From NCBI RefSeq assembly GCF_009763245.1, contig NZ_WKJZ01000001.1:372001-436000 (forward strand): a DNA stretch of 64,000 nucleotides, in the 5' to 3' direction. The translations under genes were made by a program, and so were the position numbers. Under the pieces are notes generated by a model that was not told the DNA's origin, did not search any database, and saw only the letters and a program-made list of their open reading frames with translations. Source of the DNA: Pseudomonas xionganensis (GTDB lineage: Bacteria > Pseudomonadota > Gammaproteobacteria > Pseudomonadales > Pseudomonadaceae). Position 1 is the stretch's first letter. Each line of letters opens with the position of its first letter. Below, in pieces: positions 15,696 to 23,268 of this stretch.

Positions 15696-17829
15696 CCGCA
15701 AACTGGCCCTGATGGGCCTGATTCTCGCCCTGCTCGGCAGCTTCTTTGTCTTCGACCTCGGCCAGTACCTCAATCTGGAAACACTCAAGGCGCAGCAAAC
15801 GGCGCTGAATGCCCAGGTGGCCGCGCAGCCCTGGCAATCGGCGGGGCTGTTCTTTCTCGCCTATGTGGCGGTTACCGCCCTGTCGCTGCCCGGCGCGGCC
15901 CTGATGACCCTGCTGGCCGGCGCGCTATTTGGCCTGTTGCAGGGTTTCATCCTGGTGTCCTTCGCCTCCACCCTGGGCGCGACCCTGGCCATGCTCAGCA
16001 GCCGCTTTCTGCTGCGCGACTGGGTGCAAGCGCGCTTTGGTCAGCGCCTGGCTGGCATCGACAAGGGCGTGGAGCGCGAAGGGGCCTTCTACCTGTTCGC
16101 CCTGCGCCTGGTGCCGGTGTTCCCGTTCTTTCTGATCAACCTGGCCATGGGCCTGACCCGCCTGCCGGCACGCACCTACTGGTGGGTCAGCCAGCTGGGC
16201 ATGCTGCCGGGCACCCTGGTGTATGTGAACGCCGGGCGTGAGCTGGGCCAGCTGGAGTCCCTGGCCGGTATCCTCTCGCCGGGGCTGCTCGGTGCCTTCG
16301 TGCTGCTGGGGGTGTTTCCGCTGATCGCGCGCAAGCTGCTGGGCTTGATCCAGGCGCGGCGGGTGTATGCCGGCTGGCACAAACCCAGGACATTCGACCG
16401 TAACCTGCTGGTGATCGGCGCCGGTGCCGGCGGCCTGGTCAGCGCCTATATCGCGGCGGCGGTAAAGGCCAAGGTCAGCCTGATCGAAAAGCACCAGATG
16501 GGCGGCGACTGCCTGAATACCGGCTGCGTACCATCCAAGGCGCTGCTGCGTTCGGCCAAGCTGGCCCATGAGCTGAAAAAGGCACCGGCCCTGGGCTTTA
16601 GTGGCGTGCAGGGTACGGTGGATTTTCCTGCGGTGATGCAGCGCATCCAGCGGGTGATCGCCGACATCGAACCCCATGATTCGGTGGAGCGCTACACCGG
16701 CCTGGGCGTCGAGGTGATCCAGGGCGAAGCCAAGATCCTCTCGCCCTGGAGCGTGGAAGTGAATGGCCAGACCCTGACCAGCCGCAACCTGATCATCGCC
16801 GCCGGGGCGCGGCCGCTGGTGCCGAAGATTCCCGGCCTGGAGCAGGTGCAGGCGTACACCTCGGACAGCATCTGGAGCCTACGCCAGCAGCCGCGCTGGC
16901 TGCTGGTGCTCGGTGGCGGGCCGATTGGCTGCGAGCTGGCCCAGGCCTTCCAGCGCCTCGGCAGCCAGGTGATCCAGGTGGAACTGGCCGAGCGCCTGCT
17001 GCCCCGCGAAGACGCCGATGCCAGCGAACTGGTGCTCAGCAGCCTGCGCGCCGACGGCGTCGATGTGCGCCTGCAACACCGCGCCGAACGCTTCGAAGTG
17101 GTGGACGGCGAACAACGCATGATCGCCCGCCGTCTGGATACCGGCGAAGAGGTGTGCATCGCCTTCGACGGCCTGCTGCTGGCCCTGGGCCGGGTAGCCA
17201 ATGTCAGCGGCTATGGCGCCGAGGAACTGGGCCTGGCGCTGCGGCCCAACGGCACCCTGGAAGTCGACGAATACCTGGCCACGCGCTTCCCCAATATCTA
17301 CGCGGTGGGCGATGTCACCGGGCCCTACCAGTTCACCCATGTGGCCGCGCACCAGGCCTGGTATGCGGCGGTCAATGCCCTGTTCAGCGGCTTCAAGCGC
17401 TTCAAGGTGGATTACCGGGTGATTCCCGCCTGCACCTTTACCGACCCGGAGGTGGCCCGCGTGGGGCTGAATGAAAGCGAGGCGCAGGCCCAGGGCATCG
17501 CCTATGAAGTGACCCGCTACGGCATCGACGATCTGGACCGGGCGATTGCCGACGAAGCCGCCCATGGCTTTGTCAAAGTGCTCACTGTGCCGGGCAAGGA
17601 CCAGATTCTCGGCGTGAGCATCGTCGGCGAACACGCCGGCGAGTTGCTCGCCGAATATGTGCTGGCGATGAAACATAACCTCGGCCTGAACAAGATTCTC
17701 GGCACCATCCACAGCTACCCGACCATGGCCGAGGCCAACAAGTATGCGGCCGGTGAGTGGAAGCGGGCCCATGCCCCCCAAGGCCTGCTGCGCCTGGTTG
17801 AGCGCTTTCACACCTGGCGCCGCAGCTGA
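15688..17829 (+). CDS. TVP38/TMEM64 membrane domain fused to FAD disulfide reductase (MerA-like)
   Basis: A 713-residue fusion. Residues 1-230 form a DedA/TVP38 (SNARE-associated) membrane domain with GALFGLLQGFILVSFASTLGATLA and FALRLVPVFPFFLINLAMGL. Residues 235-713 are a pyridine nucleotide-disulfide oxidoreductase: FAD site LLVIGAGAGGLVSAYIAAA, redox pair CLNTGC (C275, C280), NAD(P) site LVLGGGPIGCELAQAF, and AVGDVTGPYQFTHVAA. The C-terminal motif reads IHSYPTMAEANKYA, so the usual HPT catalytic His is Tyr. The N-terminal metal domain and C-terminal Cys pair of mercuric reductase are missing, so Hg(II) is unlikely to be the substrate. It overlaps both neighbours in an operon. Confidence 0.9.
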   Translation: MNSRKLALMGLILALLGSFFVFDLGQYLNLETLKAQQTALNAQVAAQPWQSAGLFFLAYVAVTALSLPGAALMTLLAGALFGLLQGFILVSFASTLGATLAMLSSRFLLRDWVQARFGQRLAGIDKGVEREGAFYLFALRLVPVFPFFLINLAMGLTRLPARTYWWVSQLGMLPGTLVYVNAGRELGQLESLAGILSPGLLGAFVLLGVFPLIARKLLGLIQARRVYAGWHKPRTFDRNLLVIGAGAGGLVSAYIAAAVKAKVSLIEKHQMGGDCLNTGCVPSKALLRSAKLAHELKKAPALGFSGVQGTVDFPAVMQRIQRVIADIEPHDSVERYTGLGVEVIQGEAKILSPWSVEVNGQTLTSRNLIIAAGARPLVPKIPGLEQVQAYTSDSIWSLRQQPRWLLVLGGGPIGCELAQAFQRLGSQVIQVELAERLLPREDADASELVLSSLRADGVDVRLQHRAERFEVVDGEQRMIARRLDTGEEVCIAFDGLLLALGRVANVSGYGAEELGLALRPNGTLEVDEYLATRFPNIYAVGDVTGPYQFTHVAAHQAWYAAVNALFSGFKRFKVDYRVIPACTFTDPEVARVGLNESEAQAQGIAYEVTRYGIDDLDRAIADEAAHGFVKVLTVPGKDQILGVSIVGEHAGELLAEYVLAMKHNLGLNKILGTIHSYPTMAEANKYAAGEWKRAHAPQGLLRLVERFHTWRRS

Positions 17830-18542
17830 TGCGCAGGTTATTGCTCGCGCTGCTGGTACTGGCGCCACTGGCTCAGGCCGATAACCCGTTAACGCCCTGG
17901 ACAGCCGGCCCGCCCACTGGCGAATGGTCGGCACCCTGGAAGCTGGCGGATATCCCCAAGCTCAAGCCATCCGTCCGCACGCTGGTCGAGCAGGACGGTC
18001 GGCCGGTACTGCGTATCCAGGCCGATGCCGCCGCTGGCGGTCTGCTGCATCCCCTGGATCTGGATGGTGCAGAAGCTTGGCAACTAAGCTGGCAGTGGCG
18101 CACCGAGCAGAAACTGGACAAGGCGCGCTTTGCCACCCGCGAGGGCGATGACTACGCGGCAAGGGTCTATGTGCTGCTGGATTACCCGCTGGATTCACTC
18201 TCGTTTGTCACCCGGCAGAAGCTGCGCCTGGCGCGCACCTTCTTCGACCCCGATCTGCCGGCGGCGACCCTGAGCTACGTCTGGGACAACCGCGCCGCCC
18301 CCGGCACCCATGCGCGCAGCGCCTATACCGAGACGGTGGAGATGCGCGTGCTGCGCGGCCCGGAGGCGCCACTGGGGCAATGGCTAAGCGAGCGCCGCGA
18401 TCTGCGCGCGGACGCCATCGCCGCCTTTGGCAGCGCCCCACGCCGAATCCTTGGCGTGGTATTCGCCGCAGACAGCGACAATACCGGGGAGTCCGTAGAA
18501 AGCTATTTCGCCGCGCCGCAATTGCAGCGCGCGGCACCCTAA
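17829..18542 (+). CDS. DUF3047 exported protein
   Basis: A 237-residue protein with signal peptide MRRLLLALLVLAPLAQAD and a mature DUF3047 domain: PSVRTLVEQDGRPVLRIQAD, LSWQWRTEQKLDKA, DYAARVYVLLDYPLD, LSYVWDN and VFAADSDNTGESVESYFAAP. The family is a predicted beta-sandwich of unknown function. Its start codon shares one base with the stop of the upstream fusion gene (ATGA-type junction), so the two are co-translated. Its 3' end overlaps by 4 bp the end of the convergent methyltransferase-like gene. Periplasmic location and the operon suggest that it binds a product or partner of the membrane reductase; this is inference. Confidence 0.85.
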   Translation: MRRLLLALLVLAPLAQADNPLTPWTAGPPTGEWSAPWKLADIPKLKPSVRTLVEQDGRPVLRIQADAAAGGLLHPLDLDGAEAWQLSWQWRTEQKLDKARFATREGDDYAARVYVLLDYPLDSLSFVTRQKLRLARTFFDPDLPAATLSYVWDNRAAPGTHARSAYTETVEMRVLRGPEAPLGQWLSERRDLRADAIAAFGSAPRRILGVVFAADSDNTGESVESYFAAPQLQRAAP

Positions 18543-19003
18543 ATCCAGCGCCGCACCTGGGCGCAGTAGCGGGCAAAGTCCTCACCGAACAGCCGGTCCA
18601 GGGCTCGTTCCTCCGGGCCGATCTGGAAGCGGTTGAGATACAGCACAAACGCCACCACCCCGAGCCCTGCCGCAGGCAAGGCGAGAAACAGCGCCCAGGC
18701 CAGCAGCATCATGGCGAAACCCAGGTACATGGGGTTGCGTGTGTACCGGTAGATCCCGGAATTGACCAGGGCCGACGCGCTTTCGGGTTTTAACGGATTG
18801 ACCGTGGTGCGGGCCCGGCGAAACGACAGCACCCCGGCCAGACACACGACAAGGCCCAGCAGCAGTACCGGCAGGGCCAGCGCCAGACGCCAGGCCAGGG
18901 GCAGTTGCAGGCCGCTGGGCCATTGCCAGGCGCCGAGCCACATCAACAGACCGCACAGGGCGGCAACCAGCGGTGGGGGAATCCGATTGTGCAGCCAGTT
19001 CAT
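18539..19003 (-). CDS. Isoprenylcysteine carboxyl methyltransferase-like membrane protein
   Basis: A 154-residue protein with four hydrophobic segments (PPPLVAALCGLLMWLGAW, LALALPVLLLGLVVCLAGVL, GFAMMLLAWALFLAL, LGVVAFVLYLNRFQI) and the family's SAM-binding core LVNSGIYRYTRNPMYLGF followed by EERALDRLFGEDFARYCAQVRRWI. These mark the ICMT/PEMT-type membrane methyltransferases. GGAG lies 7 bp before the ATG. Bacterial members methylate unknown small molecules or lipids. It is convergent with the DUF3047 gene and divergent from the FAD gene; a methylation step in the same pathway is possible but unproven. Confidence 0.85.
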   Translation of the reverse strand: MNWLHNRIPPPLVAALCGLLMWLGAWQWPSGLQLPLAWRLALALPVLLLGLVVCLAGVLSFRRARTTVNPLKPESASALVNSGIYRYTRNPMYLGFAMMLLAWALFLALPAAGLGVVAFVLYLNRFQIGPEERALDRLFGEDFARYCAQVRRWI

Positions 19004-19217
19004 TACGGCACTCCGTCAGGGTGTGGGCCACTGATCATCGCCGCAATCGGCCAGGACTGCATCATGCAATGCCGATCCTGGCGCGCTCGGGCATGGTCAA
19101 GCCGGGCTATTTTTGCGATCTTTGCAGGGCGGCCGGCGCGACAGGCTCCTGCGCCGTACCGCCTGGGTTATGCACCCGCGGATCACTCGCCTAATCGATA
19201 ACCCAGGACCTGCCCAA

Positions 19218-20291
19218 GTGATTTCCGACTACGACCTGCTGTTGCTCGGCGCCGGCCACGCCCACCTGGGGGTACTGCGCCGCTGGGCCCTGGTCGAGCG
19301 CCCGCCGGGGCGCATCGCCCTGCTCAGCCCCGGGCCGCAGGCCTGGTATTCCGGCATGCTGCCCGGGCTGCTGGCCGGGCGCCACGCAGCAGCGGACTGC
19401 CAGGTCGAGCTACTGGCGCTGTGCCGCGCGGCCAAGGTCGAGCTGATCATCAGCCCGGTGCAGAGCCTGTCTGCCGCCCAGCAGCAGGTGCAACTGGCCG
19501 ATGGCCGCAGCCTCAAGGCGCGCTGGCTGTCGCTGAATGTCGGCGCGCAGATCGCCACACCACCGCAACAGGGCGACGCCATGCAGCTGCTGGCGGTCAA
19601 ACCCTTTGCCGACTTCCTTGCAGGCTGGCAACAGTGGCAGGCCGTCCCCCAGCCCCTGGCCATTCTCGGCGGCGGCGCGGCGGGGGTCGAACTGGCCCTC
19701 GCCCTGGCCGGCCAGGTGCCGCAGCTGGCGCTGTTCTGCGCCGGCCACCTGCTCGATGGCTTGTCCTCCGGCCTGCGCCTGCGCGCACTCGGGCACCTGC
19801 GCCAGCGCGGGGTCTGGGTGCGTGAGGACTGCCCGATCAGCCGCATCGAAAACGACTGCCTGCTCAGCGGCGACGAACCGGTCTGGCGCGGCCGGCGCCT
19901 GTTGCTGGCCAGCGGCGCCAAGGCCTTTGCCTGGCCGGCGCACAGTGGCCTGGGCTGCGACGAGCAGGGTTTCGTGCTGGTTGCGCCGACGTTGCAGAGC
20001 TACACCCATCCGACGATTTTCGCCGCAGGCGACTGCGCCAGCCTGGCCGGCGCGCGCAAGAGCGGGGTGTATGCGGTGCGCCAGGGCCCGGTGCTGGCCG
20101 CCAACCTGGGCGCGGCCCTGCGCGGCCTGCCCCTCAAACGCTACCGGCCACAGCGCCACAGCCTGGCCCTGCTGGCCACCGGTGATGGCGGCGCACTGCT
20201 GGACTGGTATGGCCATAGCGCCGGCGGCCAGCTCTATGGACGCTGGAAGGATTGGCTGGACAAGGGCTTTATCCGCCGCCACAGCCTGTAG
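19218..20291 (+). CDS. FAD oxidoreductase resembling the SelD N-terminal extension
   Basis: A 357-residue protein from GTG 19218: FAD site YDLLLLGAGHAHLGVLRRWAL, then GPQAWYSGMLPGLLAGRHA, an NAD(P) site PLAILGGGAAGVELALALAG, and the second FAD contact TIFAAGDCASLAG. It belongs to the NDH-2-like family known as the N-terminal domain fused to selenophosphate synthetase in some organisms (GGGHAHL, YSGMLPG). Here it stands alone, and no SelD domain follows. The GTG is preferred because AGGA sits 9 bp upstream and family proteins begin right before this motif; ATG 19170 is the alternative. No redox-active Cys pair is visible. A selenium or thiol electron-transfer role is inferred only. Confidence 0.82.
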   Translation: MISDYDLLLLGAGHAHLGVLRRWALVERPPGRIALLSPGPQAWYSGMLPGLLAGRHAAADCQVELLALCRAAKVELIISPVQSLSAAQQQVQLADGRSLKARWLSLNVGAQIATPPQQGDAMQLLAVKPFADFLAGWQQWQAVPQPLAILGGGAAGVELALALAGQVPQLALFCAGHLLDGLSSGLRLRALGHLRQRGVWVREDCPISRIENDCLLSGDEPVWRGRRLLLASGAKAFAWPAHSGLGCDEQGFVLVAPTLQSYTHPTIFAAGDCASLAGARKSGVYAVRQGPVLAANLGAALRGLPLKRYRPQRHSLALLATGDGGALLDWYGHSAGGQLYGRWKDWLDKGFIRRHSL

Positions 20292-20438
20292 GCTGAACCC
20301 CCATGGCCTTTCCCAACTATTGACCAGCGCCCTTGCGCGCAGTGGCTTGCGACCAAAGTGTCATGGCCTGATGGCTGCTTGAGTGCTCGAATCGGGGCTG
20401 ACTCAAGCTGGTCGCCAGGAGTACCAAGCGCTATGGTC

Positions 20439-20464
20439 TATAGAATCGACGCCACCGGCCGATT
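20439..20464 (+). promoter_or_regulatory. Possible FliA (sigma-28) promoter
   Basis: TATAG at 20439-20443, 14 bp, then GCCGATT at 20458-20464 resembles the Pseudomonas flagellar pattern TCAAG-N14-GCCGATA (6 of 7 in the -10, 3 of 5 in the -35). It lies 106 bp upstream of a chemoreceptor gene, the usual target of this sigma factor. The rest of 20292-20570 shows no gene. Confidence 0.45.
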
Positions 20465-20570
20465 GCCTACACACGCACAGCGGTTATCCCGCCATGCCTT
20501 GGGCCAGCCCCACGGGCTAGCCGCTGCCCCCGGCAACAGCGCACTGAGTATAAAAATAACGAGGTTGCTT

Positions 20571-22145
20571 ATGCGCTCCGCGTTTATCAATTACCCCAAG
20601 GCCTGCCTGCTGCATGCCCTGGGCCTGGCCGGCCTGATGCTGGCGTACCAGCAGAGCGAGATGCCCTGGTTTGTCAGCATCCCGTCCTTTCTGCTGCTGG
20701 CTCTGTGGCCCTGGCTGGGCCCCTGGCAGCGCCAGCATGATGGCCACCCGGTACAGGGTGCCGAGCAGCCGGCGGATGCCTTCAGCGAACTGACGCGCGA
20801 GCTGTCGCGCCACACCTGCCACAACGCCCTGTCCGCCGCCCAGGTGGCCCATACCGTGCAGCAACTGGGACTGCGCCTGCAGTCGCAACTGGATGCGGTG
20901 GAGCAGATCAACCAGGCCGCCGAAGCCATTACCCACACCGAGCAGGACAACGCCGCCCGCGCCGAACAGACCCTGAGCGCAGCCCGGAACGTGCGCCAGA
21001 GCAGCGCCAGCGGCCAGCAGGAGCTGCAGCAGGCGATTGCCGCCATGCAGCAGCTCAGCGCCCAGACCGCCGCCAGCCGCGAGCTGATCGACGGCCTCGG
21101 CAGCCGCACCGAACAGATCGAATCGGTGACCCAGGTGATCCAGTCCATCGCCAGCCAGACCAACCTGCTGGCCCTGAACGCCGCCATCGAAGCCGCCCGA
21201 GCCGGCGATCTGGGGCGCGGTTTTGCGGTGGTCGCCGACGAGGTGCGCAACCTGGCCGCGCGCACCAGCAGCGCCACCGAAGAGGTCGGCCAGATGGTCG
21301 CCGATATCCGCCAGCAGAGCCTGGCCGTGGTCGCCCATATCCAGCAGCAGGCCAGCCAGCTGGATCAGGCTGCCGAGCAGGTGGCGCATACCGGCGAGCA
21401 GCTGCAGGGCATCGCCGGCCTGGCGGAAGAGGTGGCCGAGCAGGTCGAGCAGATCAACAGCGGCACCGCCCATAACCACCAGCGCCTGGCCGAGCTGTCG
21501 GTGGCGGTGGGCCAGCTGCGCGGCGATGTGCGTGACAGCGAGGGCCAGACCCGTCAGCTCGGCGGCGCCGCCGAACAGCTGGTGGGGCAGGCCGAGACGG
21601 TCAGCGAGCAACTGGCCGGCGTCGGCCTGGATGACTATCACCAGCGTATCTACGACCTGGCCCGCCAGGGGGCCGCGCAGATCGCCGCGCAGTTCGAGGC
21701 GGATATCCAGGCCGGGCGCATCAGCCTCAGCGACCTGTTCGACCGCCACTACCAGCCCATCGCCGGCAGCCAGCCGATCCGCTACAGCACCCGCTTCGAC
21801 CGTTACGCCGACCAGGTGCTACCGGCCATCCAGGAGCCGCTGTTGAGCCAGCACGAAGGCCTGGTATTCGCCATTGCCTGCACGCCCGAGGGCTATGTGC
21901 CAACCCACAACAACGCCTTCAACCACCCCCCCAGCGGCAACCCCGAGGTGGACCGCCTGAAGAGCCGCAGCAAGCGCCTGTTCAATGACCGCACCGGCAT
22001 CCGCTGCGGCAGCCACCAGCAGCCACTGTTGCTGCAGACCTATATGCGCGACACCGGTGAGCTGATGCACGACCTGTCGGTGCCGATCATGCTCCAGGGT
22101 CGCCACTGGGGCGGGCTGCGCCTGGGCTACAAGCCCGAGCCCTGA
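20571..22145 (+). CDS. Methyl-accepting chemotaxis protein with C-terminal sensor
   Basis: A 524-residue chemoreceptor. Two close hydrophobic segments near the N-terminus ([16 protein letters not shown] and [18 protein letters not shown]) leave no room for a periplasmic domain. The coiled signalling domain follows, with tip [21 protein letters not shown] (about residues 190-212) and [23 protein letters not shown]. Residues about 350-524 form a C-terminal cytoplasmic sensor-like domain ([67 protein letters not shown]) similar to a Cache-type fold. This is the reverse of the usual sensor-first layout. I chose the ATG at 20571 with GAGG 6 bp upstream. The ligand is unknown; a cytoplasmic signal is inferred. 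Confidence 0.9.
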   Translation: MRSAFINYPKACLLHALGLAGLMLAYQQSEMPWFVSIPSFLLLALWPWLGPWQRQHDGHPVQGAEQPADAFSELTRELSRHTCHNALSAAQVAHTVQQLGLRLQSQLDAVEQINQAAEAITHTEQDNAARAEQTLSAARNVRQSSASGQQELQQAIAAMQQLSAQTAASRELIDGLGSRTEQIESVTQVIQSIASQTNLLALNAAIEAARAGDLGRGFAVVADEVRNLAARTSSATEEVGQMVADIRQQSLAVVAHIQQQASQLDQAAEQVAHTGEQLQGIAGLAEEVAEQVEQINSGTAHNHQRLAELSVAVGQLRGDVRDSEGQTRQLGGAAEQLVGQAETVSEQLAGVGLDDYHQRIYDLARQGAAQIAAQFEADIQAGRISLSDLFDRHYQPIAGSQPIRYSTRFDRYADQVLPAIQEPLLSQHEGLVFAIACTPEGYVPTHNNAFNHPPSGNPEVDRLKSRSKRLFNDRTGIRCGSHQQPLLLQTYMRDTGELMHDLSVPIMLQGRHWGGLRLGYKPEP

Positions 22146-22192
22146 GGGCGCAGAGCCGCGATCAGCCGATCAGTGCGCCGACGAAAAGATCG

Positions 22193-22223
22193 ATACCGGC
22201 AGGCCGGAATGGCCTGCCGGTAT
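22193..22223. terminator. Bidirectional hairpin between convergent genes
   Basis: ATACCGGCAGGCC-GGAAT-GGCCTGCCGGTAT is a perfect 13-bp stem with a 5-base loop placed between the chemoreceptor and the convergent methyltransferase. It lacks a long T run, so it may act as a terminator or as an mRNA 3'-end stabiliser. Confidence 0.7.
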
Positions 22224-22234
22224 ATGCACCGCTG

Positions 22235-22855
22235 TCACCTGGCCTTGCGCGCCACGAGAAAGAGCTGCGCCTTGGCCGGCTGCCATTCGTAGTCAATGTC
22301 AAAGCCGGCCCGGGTCAGCATGGCCAGCAGCGCCTGCCTGTCGAAACGGCTCACCGCAGGAGCCAGCCCCAGGGCTTGCATGGCTGGAATCAGCAGCCGC
22401 CAATAACGCGCCAGTTCCGCGATCAGGGCTGTGCTGCTGACAAAGATGCCGCCGGGCTTGAGCAGGTGAGCGACACGCACAACAGCTGCCTCGGTGTCTT
22501 CCACTAGGTGCAGCACATTGAGACCCAGCACCGCGTCGAAGCTGGCCGCCGTCAATGCCGGGCTATCCAGGGTGCCCTGCTCGAAACGGACATTGCTGAT
22601 GCCGGCCTGGCGCGCCTTGTCCCGGGCGATCGCCACCATCTGGGCGGACAGATCGGTCGCAAGAATCTGTCTGACATAGGCGGCGTGCACCAGGGCCGTA
22701 CTCCCGGTACCGCAGCCAAATTCGAGCACGGACCAGTCGGGGCGCAAGTAGCCCTGGGTGATCGCCAGCTTCTTCTGATAGCTCTGCTCGTCCCTGATCG
22801 GGCTTCTGGCGTAGCGCGCTGCCGCCTTATCCCAGAAGGCTTGTGAATGCTTCAT
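22235..22855 (-). CDS. Class I SAM-dependent methyltransferase
   Basis: A 206-residue soluble methyltransferase. SAM-binding motif I is VLEFGCGTGSTAL, motif II LATDLSAQMVAIARDKA, and motif III AVLGLNVLHLVED followed by HLLKPGGIFVSS. The N-terminus FWDKAAARYARSPIRDEQSY resembles small-molecule methyltransferases of the UbiE/COQ5 type. I chose ATG 22855 because AAGGAG lies 6 bp upstream; a start 30 bp earlier lacks this. The only cysteine near the catalytic core is in the SAM motif, so it is not an arsenite methyltransferase, which needs several conserved cysteines. The substrate is unknown. The gene stands alone. Confidence 0.85.
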   Translation of the reverse strand: MKHSQAFWDKAAARYARSPIRDEQSYQKKLAITQGYLRPDWSVLEFGCGTGSTALVHAAYVRQILATDLSAQMVAIARDKARQAGISNVRFEQGTLDSPALTAASFDAVLGLNVLHLVEDTEAAVVRVAHLLKPGGIFVSSTALIAELARYWRLLIPAMQALGLAPAVSRFDRQALLAMLTRAGFDIDYEWQPAKAQLFLVARKAR

Positions 22856-23033
22856 GTGCTTCTCCTTGTCGATAGCCCGCAGCACGTGCAGGCCACCCGG
22901 GCGCAGCCTGCAAACGGCCCGGCAAGCCTAGTCGAGCCCAGGCCATACGCCAGCTAATGTTTAGTTAGAACAAAACCAAGCATGATAAAAATCAGATTTA
23001 AAGCACGCTTGAGCCTGTGCGAGCCTGCTGGTC

Positions 23034-23195
23034 ATGACTACCCCCTATCTGTGCGCCCATCGTCGTTATGCCTCCCTGCAGCGGATGCGTGGCCTCGGCA
23101 TGGCTCGGGTCAACCCACTGTTCCCGCTGATCCTCGCCTTCTGGGCCCTGTGGCACTGCCGCCATGCCCGCCCCCCGGATGCCCCGGCCTGCTAG
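23034..23195 (+). CDS. Possible small protein (53 aa), doubtful
   Basis: Within the 413-bp gap before the oxidase gene, an ATG at 23034 opens a 53-codon frame ending at TAG 23193-23195. The product is basic at the N-terminus (AHRRYASLQRMRGLG) and has one hydrophobic stretch (NPLFPLILAFWALWHC) that could span the membrane. No ribosome site precedes the ATG and I recognise no family. The rest of the gap holds no other recognisable feature apart from the AAGGA site of the next gene. Confidence 0.2.
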   Translation: MTTPYLCAHRRYASLQRMRGLGMARVNPLFPLILAFWALWHCRHARPPDAPAC

Positions 23196-23268
23196 CAAAC
23201 CCAGGCTCAGCCGACCATTTCTCGCCGTGTCGCCCCTGGCGATACGCCGCCGCACAAGGAATACCCCT

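Noticed and set aside
15688-17829. Mercuric reductase
   Set aside because: The redox CLNTGC pair is present, but the N-terminal heavy-metal domain and C-terminal Cys pair are missing and no mer genes are nearby.
22235-22855. ArsM-type arsenite methyltransferase as partner of arsS
   Set aside because: It lacks the conserved cysteines needed for As binding and is 9 kb away in a separate unit.
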